Assembly: GCA_944326855.1 (NCBI GenBank)
Contig: CALVFO010000036.1
Coordinates: forward strand, 1-41,442
Reading direction: 5' to 3'
DNA length: 41,442 nt
Source of the DNA: an uncultured Alistipes sp.
Lineage (GTDB): Bacteria > Bacteroidota > Bacteroidia > Bacteroidales > Rikenellaceae
Shown here: piece by piece, positions 26,568 through 36,119 of the stretch
Position numbering within the stretch: the first letter of the stretch is position 1
Layout of the letters: each line of letters begins with the position of its first letter
Program-made: the position numbers and the translations under genes
The notes under the pieces: model-generated
The model's input: only the letters and a program-made list of their open reading frames with translations
Told to the model about the DNA's origin: nothing
Database searches by the model: none

Positions 26568-27536
26568 ATGAAAAAAGTACGGTTTATCTACAATCCCACT
26601 TCCGGGGAGACGATCATTACCGAATGGCTCGACAAGATCATTGCGATCTATCAGGAGAAAGGCTACAGCCTTCATCCTTATCGGTTGGCTTTCGGGGACG
26701 ATGAAGCGGAACGGATTTTCGAGGGAGTGGATGAGAGTTATCATCACCTGTTGATCGCCGGAGGGGATGGCACGATCAATTATGTGGTCAATTTCATGAA
26801 ACAGCGGGGACTGGATATTCCGGTGGCGGTTTTGCCGACCGGTACGGCCAATGATTTTGCGCACATTTTGGGGGTGCCTGCGGATTTGGATAAGGCCTGT
26901 CGGCGGATTCTGTCGGGACAGGAGCAGCGGGTCGATCTGGGTAAGGCCAATGATGAATATTTTGTGAACGTGTTCAGTTGCGGTCTATTTACCGACGTGT
27001 CGCAGAAAACCCCCACGGTGTTGAAAAATACCTTCGGGAAATTGGCTTATTACGTCGGGGGATTAGGTGAGTTGCCTAATTTCCGCAAAATGTATGTGAG
27101 TATCGAGACGGAAGTCGGAAAATATGAAGGTTCTTCCCTGATTTTCTTTGTTTTCAATGGTCGGACGGCAGGTCAGATGCGTTTTGCCTATCTCTCGGAG
27201 ATCGACGACGGTCTGTTGGATGTGTTGGTGGTCAAGGGAGACAGCCCCATCGAGACGATCCGGACGATTTTCCATTTTATCAGACGCAATACGGCGTTGC
27301 GTTCTTTGTCAGGGAACTATCCTCCCGGAGTCGTGCATATTCAGGCCCGGGATATACGCATCAACTCGTACAATGACGAGAATACCGATATCGACGGACA
27401 GGCCGGTCCCCGGTTTCCGGTTCACATCACTTGTGAAGCCGGGGCGTTGCGGGTGATTCGTCCCCGGGGCAAGAGCCAGTCGGTTCGGACCAAAAATGAA
27501 CATGCCGATTCCGAACAAGCTGTCACCGAATCGTGA
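26568..27536 (+). CDS. YegS/DagK-type lipid kinase
   Basis: A 322-residue diacylglycerol kinase catalytic-domain protein that would phosphorylate diacylglycerol or a related lipid with ATP at the inner face of the membrane. Motifs are FIYNPTSG at 7-14, AGGDGTIN at 64-71 (nucleotide binding) and VLPTGTANDFAHILGVP near 88-104. The region SLIFFVFNGRTAGQMRFAYLSEIDDGLLDVLVV is the C-terminal beta domain. It follows apbE by 25 nt and is likely co-transcribed with it. The C-terminal tail is hydrophilic. Confidence 0.92.
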   Translation: MKKVRFIYNPTSGETIITEWLDKIIAIYQEKGYSLHPYRLAFGDDEAERIFEGVDESYHHLLIAGGDGTINYVVNFMKQRGLDIPVAVLPTGTANDFAHILGVPADLDKACRRILSGQEQRVDLGKANDEYFVNVFSCGLFTDVSQKTPTVLKNTFGKLAYYVGGLGELPNFRKMYVSIETEVGKYEGSSLIFFVFNGRTAGQMRFAYLSEIDDGLLDVLVVKGDSPIETIRTIFHFIRRNTALRSLSGNYPPGVVHIQARDIRINSYNDENTDIDGQAGPRFPVHITCEAGALRVIRPRGKSQSVRTKNEHADSEQAVTES

Positions 27537-27609
27537 TCCGGCCGGTGATTTTCTGACTGGGAAGTCGGGGAAATGCGGGCGGTGAGCGGAGTGCAAGACC
27601 TGCGGAATG

Positions 27610-27655
27610 AAACACCACGGGGCGCCTTTATTCAACAAGGCGCCCCGTGGTGTTT
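27610..27655. terminator. Bidirectional terminator between the lipid kinase and valS
   Basis: A perfect 19-bp stem (27610-27628 with 27637-27655) encloses an 8-nt loop, with A residues before and T residues after. It sits between two convergent stop codons at 27536 and 27685. Confidence 0.9.
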
Positions 27656-27684
27656 ATCGGACGGACACAGCCGCGGACGGCGGG

Positions 27685-30321
27685 TTAATGGGAATCCAGT
27701 TGTTGGAGCCGTTCGCGAATGGCGGCGATTTTGGCCTCGGCATCCCGGCGTTTGGCCTGTTCGTTTTCAACCACTTTGGCCGGAGCATGCTGGATGAAGC
27801 GTTCGTTGGAGAGCTTTTTCATGACCGAGGCCAGGAACCCTTCCTGGTATTCCAGCTCGGCGTTCAGCTTTTTGAGCTCCTCTTCCACGTCGATCACCCC
27901 GGCAGCCAGCGGCACGAAATATTCGGTGGTCTTCACCCGGAACGACAAGGCGTCGGCGGGTTTTTCCTGAATCGATTCGATTTGCGAGAGACCGCCCATC
28001 TTTATCAGCAGCGGTGCAAGCGTTTCGTGATAATTCTCGTCGGAGATTACCTGCAAGGTCAGGGCTTCCCTGTTCGGGATGTTGTGTTCCTTGCGGATAT
28101 TGCGCAGGTGGGTCACCACTTGTTTGAGCAGTTCCATGCGATCCAATACGATTTGGTCTTCCACCAACGGAGTGGGGATTTCCTGCAACATGATCGTTTC
28201 GCCATCCTGACGCGGAGCCATCTGCTGCCAGAGTTCCTCGGTGAGGAACGGCATGAACGGATGCAGAATACGCAGCAACTCGTCGAAGAAAGTAAGGGTC
28301 ACTTCCAGGGTCGGACGGTCGATCGGCTCTCCGTAGGCCGGTTTGATCATTTCGAGGTACCAGCCCGAGAATTCGTCCCAGAAGAGGCGGTATACCCGCA
28401 TCAGGGCTTCGGAAATGCGATAGGCGTCGAAATCGGCTTCCAGTTCGCGCAGCGTTTTGCTCAGCAGGCAGGCGAACCAGCTCACGGCGGTGTTGTTGCT
28501 CTGCGAGGGAACGGCCTGTTCATCGACTTTCCACGAGCGGACCAACCGGAAGGCATTCCAGATTTTGTTACCGAAATTACGTCCTTGTTCGCACAGGGCG
28601 TCATCGAACAGAATGTCGTTGCCGGCCGTCGAACTGAGCAGCATGGCCAGCCGTACGCCGTCGGCTCCGTACTGGTCGATCAGATCGAGCGGGTCGGGGG
28701 AGTTCCCCAGCGATTTGCTCATCTTGCGGCGCAACTTGTCGCGGACGATCCCGGTGAGGTAGACGTTCGAGAAAGGTTTTTCGCCCCGGAACTCATAACC
28801 GGCCATGATCATGCGGGCCACCCAGAAAAAGAGGATGTCGGGACCCGTAACCAGATCGTTGGTCGGATAATAATATTGAATTTCTTCGTTTTCGGGGCGG
28901 TTGATGCCGTCGAATACCGAAATGGGCCACAGCCACGACGAGAACCAGGTGTCCAGCACATCGGGATCCTGCCGCAGGTCGCTTATCTGCAACGAGTCGT
29001 TGCCGCTCTTTTCGCGGGCGAGTTTCAACGCCTCTTCGGGCGTTTCCGCTACGACGTACCCTCCCTGAGGCAGGTAGTAGGCCGGGATTTGCTGACCCCA
29101 CCACAATTGACGCGAGATACACCAGTCCTTGATGTTTTCCATCCAGTGCCGGTAGGTGTTCTTGAATTTGGCCGGTACCAGTTGGATGTCGTCTTCCAGC
29201 ACGGCTTTCAGGGCGGGTTTGGCCAGCTCTTCCATCTTCAGGAACCACTGCATCGAGAGCTTCGGTTCGATGGGTACGTGGGTCCGTTCCGAATAGCCCA
29301 CTTTGTTGGTGTAGGCTTCCACTTTTTCGAGCAGACCGGCGGCGTCCAGGTCTTTCTCGATCTGTTCGCGTACGGCGAACCGATCCATCCCTTCGTATTG
29401 CAGACCGTGGGCGTTGAGGGTTCCGTTATCGTTGAAAATATCGATTGTCTCCAGGTTGTATTTTTCGCCCAGCATGTAGTCGTTGACGTCATGGGCCGGC
29501 GTCACTTTCAGCGCACCGGTACCGAATTCGATATCCACATAGGTGTCGCGGATCACCGGTACGCTGCGGCCCACCAACGGAACGATCACTCGCGCATTCT
29601 GGGGCAGGTGCTGGTAGCGGGGGTCGTCGGGGTTCACGCACAAGGCCGTATCGCCCAGAATGGTTTCGGGACGCGTGGTGGCCACCACCAGATAATCGTC
29701 GCTGCCTTCGATCCGATAACGCAGATAGTAGAGTTTACCTTGGAATTCGGTGTGGATCACCTCTTCGTCCGACAGGGCGGTCAGAGCGGCCGGGTCCCAG
29801 TTGACCATGCGCACTCCGCGGTAGATCAATCCCTTGTTATAGAGGTCGACGAACACCTTGATGACGCTGCGGCTCATTTCCGGGTCCATCGTGAAGGTCG
29901 TGCGTTCCCAGTCGCAGGAGGCTCCCAGTTTGCGCAGTTGGTTGAGAATGATGCCGCCGTGTTTTTCTTTCCAGGCCCAGGCGTGTTGGAGAAACTCTTC
30001 GCGGGTGAGTTGGCTCTTGTCGATACCTTCGGCTTTGAGTTTGGCGACCACTTTGGCTTCGGTGGCGATGGAGGCGTGGTCGGTTCCCGGTACCCAGCAG
30101 GCGTTTTTGCCCTGCATGCGGGCCCGGCGTACCAGAACATCCTGGATCGTTTCGTTGAGCATGTGTCCCATATGCAGCACTCCGGTTACGTTGGGAGGCG
30201 GGATCACGATGGTGTAAGGCTCGCGTTCGTCGGGTGTCGAATGAAAGAAACGGTGACGCATCCAGTAGTCGTACCACTTGGATTCGATCTCCTGAGGCGA
30301 GTATTTGGCTGCCATTTCCAT
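27685..30321 (-). CDS. valS: Valine-tRNA ligase
   Basis: A class I synthetase of 878 residues with editing of mischarged Thr. Motifs in order: [14 protein letters not shown] with HMGH at 50-53, [14 protein letters not shown], the editing domain near 190-340 ([19 protein letters not shown] and TPAHDVNDY), [27 protein letters not shown] and [18 protein letters not shown]. The C-terminal coiled coil ([25 protein letters not shown] and onward) that grips tRNA is present. An ATG two codons later is an equal start choice. The gene is divergent from lon, with a TACCTTTG promoter box about 207 nt upstream, implying a leader of about 200 nt. Confidence 0.98.
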   Translation of the reverse strand: MEMAAKYSPQEIESKWYDYWMRHRFFHSTPDEREPYTIVIPPPNVTGVLHMGHMLNETIQDVLVRRARMQGKNACWVPGTDHASIATEAKVVAKLKAEGIDKSQLTREEFLQHAWAWKEKHGGIILNQLRKLGASCDWERTTFTMDPEMSRSVIKVFVDLYNKGLIYRGVRMVNWDPAALTALSDEEVIHTEFQGKLYYLRYRIEGSDDYLVVATTRPETILGDTALCVNPDDPRYQHLPQNARVIVPLVGRSVPVIRDTYVDIEFGTGALKVTPAHDVNDYMLGEKYNLETIDIFNDNGTLNAHGLQYEGMDRFAVREQIEKDLDAAGLLEKVEAYTNKVGYSERTHVPIEPKLSMQWFLKMEELAKPALKAVLEDDIQLVPAKFKNTYRHWMENIKDWCISRQLWWGQQIPAYYLPQGGYVVAETPEEALKLAREKSGNDSLQISDLRQDPDVLDTWFSSWLWPISVFDGINRPENEEIQYYYPTNDLVTGPDILFFWVARMIMAGYEFRGEKPFSNVYLTGIVRDKLRRKMSKSLGNSPDPLDLIDQYGADGVRLAMLLSSTAGNDILFDDALCEQGRNFGNKIWNAFRLVRSWKVDEQAVPSQSNNTAVSWFACLLSKTLRELEADFDAYRISEALMRVYRLFWDEFSGWYLEMIKPAYGEPIDRPTLEVTLTFFDELLRILHPFMPFLTEELWQQMAPRQDGETIMLQEIPTPLVEDQIVLDRMELLKQVVTHLRNIRKEHNIPNREALTLQVISDENYHETLAPLLIKMGGLSQIESIQEKPADALSFRVKTTEYFVPLAAGVIDVEEELKKLNAELEYQEGFLASVMKKLSNERFIQHAPAKVVENEQAKRRDAEAKIAAIRERLQQLDSH

Positions 30322-30527
30322 AAGAGTAGAACTGTTTTTATTGTCAATCGTTATGTGTCGATATGGATCGGCGTTCGGAACCTGACAAAATGGCCGAAAA
30401 AGGAATCGAAATCTGCCAGATCGGGCCGAAACAATCTACGGCACGAGCTTTGAAGTTCTTCGTACGCCTGACTCCGGCAAAAACCGGAGCAAAGGGAACG
30501 TTATGACTCTCGTTACGGGCCGATTCG

Positions 30528-30535
30528 CAAAGGTA
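30528..30535 (-). promoter_or_regulatory. -7 box of valS
   Basis: TACCTTTG on the minus strand matches TAnnTTTG exactly. It is about 207 nt from the valS ATG. Confidence 0.6.
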
Positions 30536-30619
30536 ATAAATATATCGGATTATGCGTTTATTCTGAGGTCTGCGAAAAAGAACGGGATGTAAAGTTTCCC
30601 CCTAATGCGAAAAAAATCG

Positions 30620-30627
30620 TATTTTTG
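30620..30627 (+). promoter_or_regulatory. -7 box of lon
   Basis: TATTTTTG matches TAnnTTTG exactly, with a weak TTTC about 21 nt upstream in place of the -33 TTTG. The start of transcription near 30634 sits after the ATG at 30605 and 13 nt before the one at 30647. Confidence 0.65.
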
Positions 30628-30646
30628 TAGATTCAACTGGCACACA

Positions 30647-33070
30647 ATGAACAAAAAATATAAAAAAGATGAGTTCTCCGGCATATCAGATATGCTCGAA
30701 GGACGACACCAGGTCATTCCGATCATGACCGGCGAAGATGAAGAAATGGGGCAGAATTTGGAAATTCCTGAACACCTGCCGATTCTGACGTTGCGCAGTT
30801 CCGTACTGTTCCCGGGATCGATTACGCCCATTACCGTGGGGCGGGAACGTTCCATGCGCCTGATTCGGGATGTGGAAAGCGTACAGGGTCTTTTGGGGGC
30901 CGTATTGCAGAAAGAATCCGAAGTGGAACAGCCCGGTCCCGACGATCTGTATCGGGTGGGTACCGCCGCCCGGATCCTGAAGATTCTGGAGATGCCCAAC
31001 GGCAACCTGACGGTCATTCTGCACGGTCTGGAAAAGATCGAAATCAAGGAGTTCACCCATTCGGATCCCTATTTCAAGGCAACGGCCTCCGTATTGAAGG
31101 ACAGTGTGCCCGAACGGGGCAGTGTCGAGTTCGAGGCCTTGGTGGATTCGATCAAGGATGTGGCGCTGAATATCGTCAACATATCGCCCCAGATGCCTAA
31201 GGAGGCTTCGTTTGCCATCAAAAATATCGACAGCAAACGGGGCATCATCAATTTCATCTGTTCGAACCTGGACTTGCCCGATGCCGACCGTCAACGGCTG
31301 CTGGAGGCGCCCGGTCTGTTGGCCCGGGCGCGGCGGCTGCTGGAGATTCTGATTCGCGAACAGCAGCTCGTGGAGTTGAAGAACGAAATTCAGGCCAAGG
31401 TGAAGGAAAACATCGATCAGCAGCAGCGCGATTATTTCCTCCAGCAGCAGATGCGGACCATTCAGGACGAATTGGGCGACGATCCGGCCGACCGCGATTT
31501 CGAAGAGTTGCGCGCCAAGGCTGAAAAGAAAAAATGGAAGGCCGAAACCCGGGATTTGTTTTATAAGGAACTGGGGAAACTCGAACGGATGAATCCGGCG
31601 GTGGCCGAGTATTCCGTGCAGTTGAATTACCTGCAGTTGATGCTCGATCTGCCGTGGGAACACTATACGACCGACAACCTCGATCTGAACCGGGCGAAAA
31701 AACGGCTGGATGCCGATCATTTCGGGCTGGAAGAGGTCAAGGATCGTATTCTGGAACATTTGGCCGTCATTAAATTGAAGGGGGATCTGAAATCGCCCAT
31801 TCTCTGTTTGTACGGCCCTCCGGGAGTCGGTAAAACCTCGTTGGGGAAATCGGTGGCTGCGGCGCTGAAACGGAAATTCGGACGGATTTCGTTGGGCGGC
31901 CTCCACGACGAAGCCGAGATCCGCGGGCACCGGAAAACCTATATCGGGGCCATGCCGGGACGGATTATTCAGACCATCAAACGTTGCGGTTCGTCGAATC
32001 CGGTGGTCATTCTCGATGAGATCGACAAGGTGACGGTCAGCAACCACGGCGATCCGTCGTCGGCCTTGCTCGAGGTGCTCGATCCGGAACAGAACACCAC
32101 CTTCCATGACAACTACCTCGATACGGAGTACGACCTTTCGAAGGTGCTGTTCATCGCGACGGCCAACAATATCGCCAACATCAATCCGGCCCTGCGCGAC
32201 CGTATGGAGATGATCAACATTCCGGGGTATATCCTGGAAGATAAGATTCAGATTGCACGCAAACACTTGTTGCCCAAGCAGCTCGAAGCGCACGGCGTGT
32301 CCTCCAAGGAATTGAAGCTGTCCGCTAAGGTGATCGAAAAGATCATTGCCGACTATACCCGGGAATCGGGGGTGCGCAGCCTCGACAAACAGATTGCCAA
32401 GATCGTCCGCACGCGGGCCAAACAGATCGGCTTCGGGGAACCGTTCAAGGCGGAAGTGACGGAGGCCGATGTGGAAAAGATTTTGGGGGTACCGCGTTTT
32501 TCGAACGAAATGTACGAGATCGCCGGGATTGTCGGCGTGGTCACCGGTCTGGCTTGGACAGAGGTTGGAGGCGATATTCTCTATGTGGAATCGATTCTGA
32601 CGCCCGGTAAGGGTCAGCTTTCCATGACGGGGAATCTGGGCGATGTGATGAAGGAGTCGGCGACCATTGCGCTGGAATGGGTCAAGGCCCACGGACCGGA
32701 ATTGGGTATCGATCCCGAAAAGTTCGAAAAGCACGATATTCATATCCACGTGCCCGAAGGAGCCATTCCGAAAGACGGTCCGAGTGCCGGGATCACGATG
32801 GTGACCTCGCTGGTTTCTACTTTTACGGGGCGTCCGGTCAAAGACCGGATCGCCATGACGGGAGAAACGACCCTGCGCGGACGCGTGATGCCTGTGGGCG
32901 GGATCAAGGAAAAGATCCTGGCGGCCAAACGGGCCGGCATTACCGATATCATTCTTTCGGAAGATAACCGCAAGGATATCGGTGAAATCAAACCCGAATA
33001 TGTTGAAGGCCTGACCTTCCATTATGTGAAGACCAACGACGATGTGCTGAAACTGGCCATTCCGTCGTAA
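30647..33070 (+). CDS. lon: ATP-dependent Lon protease
   Basis: Lon is a cytosolic AAA+ protease that degrades damaged and regulatory proteins. From 30647 it is 807 residues. The N-terminal substrate domain begins PILTLRSSVLFPGSITP. Walker A GPPGVGKTS lies near 388-396 and Walker B VVILDEIDKV follows. The protease domain has the catalytic Ser 713 in KDGPSAGITM and Lys 756 in GGIKEKILAA, 43 residues apart as in E. coli. The frame opens at 30605, but the promoter box at 30620-30627 lies inside that stretch, so the second ATG is the start. It is a single-gene unit with a strong terminator. I see no heat-shock element such as a CIRCE repeat. Confidence 0.97.
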   Translation: MNKKYKKDEFSGISDMLEGRHQVIPIMTGEDEEMGQNLEIPEHLPILTLRSSVLFPGSITPITVGRERSMRLIRDVESVQGLLGAVLQKESEVEQPGPDDLYRVGTAARILKILEMPNGNLTVILHGLEKIEIKEFTHSDPYFKATASVLKDSVPERGSVEFEALVDSIKDVALNIVNISPQMPKEASFAIKNIDSKRGIINFICSNLDLPDADRQRLLEAPGLLARARRLLEILIREQQLVELKNEIQAKVKENIDQQQRDYFLQQQMRTIQDELGDDPADRDFEELRAKAEKKKWKAETRDLFYKELGKLERMNPAVAEYSVQLNYLQLMLDLPWEHYTTDNLDLNRAKKRLDADHFGLEEVKDRILEHLAVIKLKGDLKSPILCLYGPPGVGKTSLGKSVAAALKRKFGRISLGGLHDEAEIRGHRKTYIGAMPGRIIQTIKRCGSSNPVVILDEIDKVTVSNHGDPSSALLEVLDPEQNTTFHDNYLDTEYDLSKVLFIATANNIANINPALRDRMEMINIPGYILEDKIQIARKHLLPKQLEAHGVSSKELKLSAKVIEKIIADYTRESGVRSLDKQIAKIVRTRAKQIGFGEPFKAEVTEADVEKILGVPRFSNEMYEIAGIVGVVTGLAWTEVGGDILYVESILTPGKGQLSMTGNLGDVMKESATIALEWVKAHGPELGIDPEKFEKHDIHIHVPEGAIPKDGPSAGITMVTSLVSTFTGRPVKDRIAMTGETTLRGRVMPVGGIKEKILAAKRAGITDIILSEDNRKDIGEIKPEYVEGLTFHYVKTNDDVLKLAIPS

Positions 33071-33091
33071 CCGGCGGACTGCGCTGAAACG

Positions 33092-33128
33092 AAAAAGACG
33101 TCCCGAATCTTCGGGACGTCTTTTTTTT
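33092..33128. terminator. Bidirectional terminator between lon and the ROK kinase
   Basis: A perfect 15-bp stem (33092-33106 with 33111-33125) has a 4-nt loop. It is flanked by A residues on the left and T residues through 33128 on the right, so it can stop transcription of both convergent genes. Confidence 0.92.
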
Positions 33129-33185
33129 AGGGTTGGCAGTCCGGCGTATCCGGAATGTTTGGTTTTCGTCTGTTGCTGAGGGCGG

Positions 33186-34076
33186 TTATGCACACAAGGC
33201 CGCAGCTCCTACGATGATGGAAGCCGTGGTATCGGGTTGGGTGCAGATGGTTACGTTGACCCCCTGTTCGCTGAGATATTGTTTGATCTGAGGGATAAAG
33301 AACTCTTCGGAAAGGACCATGCCCCCTCCGATCACCAATATGTCGGCACGGAATTTTACGAGGAAGGGCAGCATGATTTCGGCGAACGAACGGGCGAACT
33401 GATCGAAAATCGCTTTGACGGCTACAGTGTATTCTCCCTGGCGGTAGTAGTCGACCATGGGTTTGACGCCTGTGATTTTAATGCCGGTCACTTCGGCGAA
33501 ACGTTGTTCGAACCAGCGGGTCGACACGAAATCTTCGGCGATTTGTCCGCGGAACGGGAAGTTCCACAACTCGCCTCCGATGGGCACTCCGGGTCCATAC
33601 GTTGCATAGCAACCGTCTACGATGAAGCAGGCACCGAATCCGGTACCGAGCGTTACCCCGATCAGGTGGCAGTCTCCGCTGCCGTTTACCCGCCAGGCTC
33701 CCATTCCGAAAGCGGCGGCATCGTTGGTGAAGCGGATCAGCGTAGCGTCTACACCGGTGATTTTGCTCAGTTCGTTGCGGATGTTCATTCCTTTGAGGGA
33801 GGCGAATTTATGATCGGCCATAGCAATCCCGGCGGTGAAATCGAAGGGCGAGGGGATGGCGACACCGATTCCTTCGATCGGGCGGGTTCCGGCTTTTTCG
33901 ATACAGGCTTTGAGGGCCTGGTCCCAGGCGGCCAGAATTTGTTGGGCCGATTCGGTTTCGGCCACTTTCACTTCGGTATACGTCTCTTCGATGGTTCGAA
34001 AATCGGCCAGGTCGACCACCTGGCAGGCAATGTGCGAACCGCCGATGTCAACACCCAGGACATATTGGTTTTTCAT
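33186..34076 (-). CDS. ROK family sugar kinase lacking the zinc motif
   Basis: A 296-residue kinase-fold protein. The phosphate motif is GVDIGGSHIA near 6-15, the catalytic Asp is in FTNDAAAFGMGAW, and the adenosine region is VTLGTGFGACFIVDG. Typical ROK kinases then carry an E-x-G-H motif and the zinc-binding CxCGxxGCxE. Here the region reads PIGGELWNFPFRGQIAEDFVS, without the His or the Cys cluster. It is therefore a zinc-free branch, and whether it is a glucokinase or acts on another sugar is not known. The start at 34076 (MKNQYVLGVDIGGSH) is supported by similarity and by a TACATTTG box 64 nt upstream. It has no sugar-operon neighbours. Confidence 0.85.
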   Translation of the reverse strand: MKNQYVLGVDIGGSHIACQVVDLADFRTIEETYTEVKVAETESAQQILAAWDQALKACIEKAGTRPIEGIGVAIPSPFDFTAGIAMADHKFASLKGMNIRNELSKITGVDATLIRFTNDAAAFGMGAWRVNGSGDCHLIGVTLGTGFGACFIVDGCYATYGPGVPIGGELWNFPFRGQIAEDFVSTRWFEQRFAEVTGIKITGVKPMVDYYRQGEYTVAVKAIFDQFARSFAEIMLPFLVKFRADILVIGGGMVLSEEFFIPQIKQYLSEQGVNVTICTQPDTTASIIVGAAALCA

Positions 34077-34139
34077 GGATAGAGGTTTAAATAAGGTTAG
34101 CAAAAACGACCGGGCCTGAATAAAGACCGGGTCGGATGA

Positions 34140-34147
34140 CAAATGTA
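34140..34147 (-). promoter_or_regulatory. -7 box of the ROK kinase
   Basis: TACATTTG on the minus strand matches TAnnTTTG exactly and lies 64 nt before the ATG. Two GACCGGG direct repeats lie between the box and the gene, which might be an operator. Confidence 0.55.
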
Positions 34148-34364
34148 ATAAAAAAGAGTGGATTCGTGTGGGGGGATTCCGGGCGTATTCAAAGAAAATA
34201 CAGACGACAGCGTATAAAGATGAAATTTGGAACCGATCCCGAGAATGGGAGACGCATTTTTAGCGAGAGATTTTCAAAACAGAATAGGGCACTCTATGTG
34301 CTATAGGAATTCATCGGGCTTAGAAATGTGTATGTTAGAAATGCCTTGGGCCTCTATATGTAAT

Positions 34365-35414
34365 TTACGTGAATGCGAGAATGAGCAGGTTGTATAAAAT
34401 GATGCAGCCTAACAGGAGCAGGTAAGTCAGGTTTCCGATCCATCCTCCGAACCGGGTGAAAAAGTTGGGAATGACGATGGCCAGAGGAGCGGCCACGAGG
34501 GGCAGATCACTCATCGAGCCTCCGGGGGTAAGCAACAGGATCAGGGAGAAGACGAGGATCCAAATAAAGTATAGGTAAGTTTTGTAAGGGCGGGTACGCA
34601 TGTTTTGTGTCCGGAGGATGAATACGGCCAAGGCGATGCCGGTTACCAGCACGAGGGGGGTCCATGCGGTAATGAGCAGTGTCAGGGTTTCCCGTTCTCC
34701 GAGAGCGGAAATACTGGAAGAGAGCAATTCCGAACTTTGTTGCCAGTAGAACGGAGCGGCGAGTCGTTCGCAGATTTCCTGCCACCAACGTTCACCCAAG
34801 TGCCCAAAGGATTCACCCAAACCCCAATAGACATACGAAGCGATCAGGAAGGGCAGGAAAAGTCCGGTCAGACAAGTCAACCATTCTCTCCAGTCTTTTC
34901 GGAAAAGGAGCAGGGCGCAGGGGAGTAACAACGCGTACAGGGCGGCGGGGCCATACACCAATATGCTCAAACCGGTGAGCAAGGCCGAGTCGAAACTTTT
35001 GGCGTAAACCACCACGCGGCGGAACGAACCGATCATCAGGTCGAAAGCCGATACCAGTAGTCCGGCAGCTACGTATGGGGCTAAGGGGGCTCGTCCGAAC
35101 GACAGTCCGCAGGCGACCAGCAGATAGAGGATAAACGGCATGTATGTTCGTTCGAGGACCAGCATGTTGCGGCTCATCAGACGGGTCAGCAGCAGTCCGT
35201 TCCAGAATACGATCAGTACGATCAGCAGGTTTTTGATCCATAACGGGCAGGCGTGGCCGAAGCGGTCGATCCATATGCCCAGCGGCATTTGGGTCGAGAA
35301 TGTCGCGACTTCGGGCAGTGGAGCTGCCAGACTGCGTATCCAGAATAACAGGGTTAACCCGGCGAAGAGCAGCAGGGTCCATCCCAAACTATGTCGTGTC
35401 AAATCGACTTGCAT
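34365..35414 (-). CDS. Polytopic membrane protein (DUF6427-like)
   Basis: A 349-residue inner-membrane protein with about nine to ten hydrophobic segments, for example SLGWTLLLFAGLTLLFWI, NLLIVLIVFWNGLLLTRLM, ALYALLLPCALLLF, FLPFLIASYVYWGL, WTPLVLVTGIALAVFIL, YLYFIWILVFSLILLL and YLLLLGCIILYNLLIL. The stretch FRKDWREWLTCLTGLFLPFLIASYVYW, and the overall topology, recall the DUF6427 proteins of Bacteroidota, but I am not certain. No catalytic motif is seen. The frame extends 38 codons upstream; MQVDLTRHSLGWTL at 35414 is chosen because the hydrophobic part begins soon after. It stands alone between the ROK and zinc-ribbon genes on the same strand. Confidence 0.7.
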   Translation of the reverse strand: MQVDLTRHSLGWTLLLFAGLTLLFWIRSLAAPLPEVATFSTQMPLGIWIDRFGHACPLWIKNLLIVLIVFWNGLLLTRLMSRNMLVLERTYMPFILYLLVACGLSFGRAPLAPYVAAGLLVSAFDLMIGSFRRVVVYAKSFDSALLTGLSILVYGPAALYALLLPCALLLFRKDWREWLTCLTGLFLPFLIASYVYWGLGESFGHLGERWWQEICERLAAPFYWQQSSELLSSSISALGERETLTLLITAWTPLVLVTGIALAVFILRTQNMRTRPYKTYLYFIWILVFSLILLLTPGGSMSDLPLVAAPLAIVIPNFFTRFGGWIGNLTYLLLLGCIILYNLLILAFT

Positions 35415-35710
35415 TCCTGTTTCGTATATCGTACGGTGTTGAACGGTCGGCAGGTCCGGGTGGATTCCTTCCGAATCGTTTGATCGGGAGGCTCGCTTGT
35501 CCGTTTTTTCATAATTTTCGCTTCCCAAACGTCTTTTGTGAAAGAGGGCGGAATTTCTCCGTCCGATCGCACTGCCCGTTCAGAAGATTCTCCGGAGCTC
35601 GTTGTGTATCCGGCTTCTGCGAGTCGGGCTTCTGTCGATTCCCGGATGAGTCGGAACTTTCGGAAGGCAGTGTAGTCCGATGCCGACCAGACGGCTGCCG
35701 ATCCGATCGT

Positions 35711-36028
35711 TTAAACGGATTCAGCCACTTTCCCTTCCGGGGCGGTGGTGGTTTGGGCGGCCTCTTTCCAGCGTTTTAAATGAGGGAAGATACGACGCAT
35801 CTGTTCGATTGCCTCGTCCCGGGTGTAGGTGTTCCCGTTTTCGTCCCGGAATGATTCGGCATAACCGAGACACTCCTGAATCATCTCTTCCATGGTCAGG
35901 TCGGCGGTAAAGGCTCCCTCGAACAGGCAAAAATGACAATAGTCTGGACTGAGGGTCCCGTCAGCCATCGTACCGTGATCGGCCGCCCCCATCGGCATGC
36001 CGCAACTCTGACAATAGGTTTTTTCCAT
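35711..36028 (-). CDS. Putative zinc-ribbon protein (Zn_ribbon_2 type)
   Basis: A 105-residue soluble protein. The N-terminus has two Cys pairs, YCQSCGMPM and DYCHFCLFEG, spaced by ADHGTMADGTLSPD, which is the pattern of the putative zinc-ribbon family PF12674. A C-terminal helical part follows (TMEEMIQECLGYAESF and RDEAIEQMRRIFPHLKRW). The family has no firm function that I know of; related proteins are often annotated as transcriptional regulators. MEKTYCQSCGMPM is taken as the start because the 24 codons upstream are Lys/Thr-rich and not conserved in type. It is a single gene with no clear promoter of the local type. Confidence 0.85.
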   Translation of the reverse strand: MEKTYCQSCGMPMGAADHGTMADGTLSPDYCHFCLFEGAFTADLTMEEMIQECLGYAESFRDENGNTYTRDEAIEQMRRIFPHLKRWKEAAQTTTAPEGKVAESV

Positions 36029-36119
36029 AGGTTTCGTTTTTACGAATTTTTCCTTTTTTGTCGTTTGATGGAAACCTTGCCCGTATCCTCGGGGAAGCAT
36101 GACGGTCCGATTCCTCCAC

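Larger units (their letters stand above)
30322..30646. other. Divergent promoter region between valS and lon
   Basis: This 325-nt region holds the -7 boxes of both genes (30528-30535 minus and 30620-30627 plus), about 85 nt apart. The valS leader of about 200 nt includes a hairpin with CTCCGG (30472-30477) and CCGGAG (30484-30489) around a CAAAAA loop. I see no T-box or ribosomal leader in it. Confidence 0.6.

Noticed and set aside
27607-30453. Open frame of 948 codons on the plus strand opposite valS
   Set aside because: It mirrors valS codon for codon and its translation (His/Phe/Gly/Val-rich) matches no family. In this genome TTA, CTA and TCA codons are rare, so the antisense frame of long genes stays open by composition.
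30686-33193. Open frame of 835 codons on the minus strand opposite lon
   Set aside because: Same cause as the valS shadow. Lon has every expected motif, and the antisense product shows none.
34143-34364. AT-richer gap upstream of the ROK gene with two TTAGAAATG copies, considered as an insertion remnant
   Set aside because: No inverted ends, target duplication or transposase fragment could be found; two short repeats are not enough.
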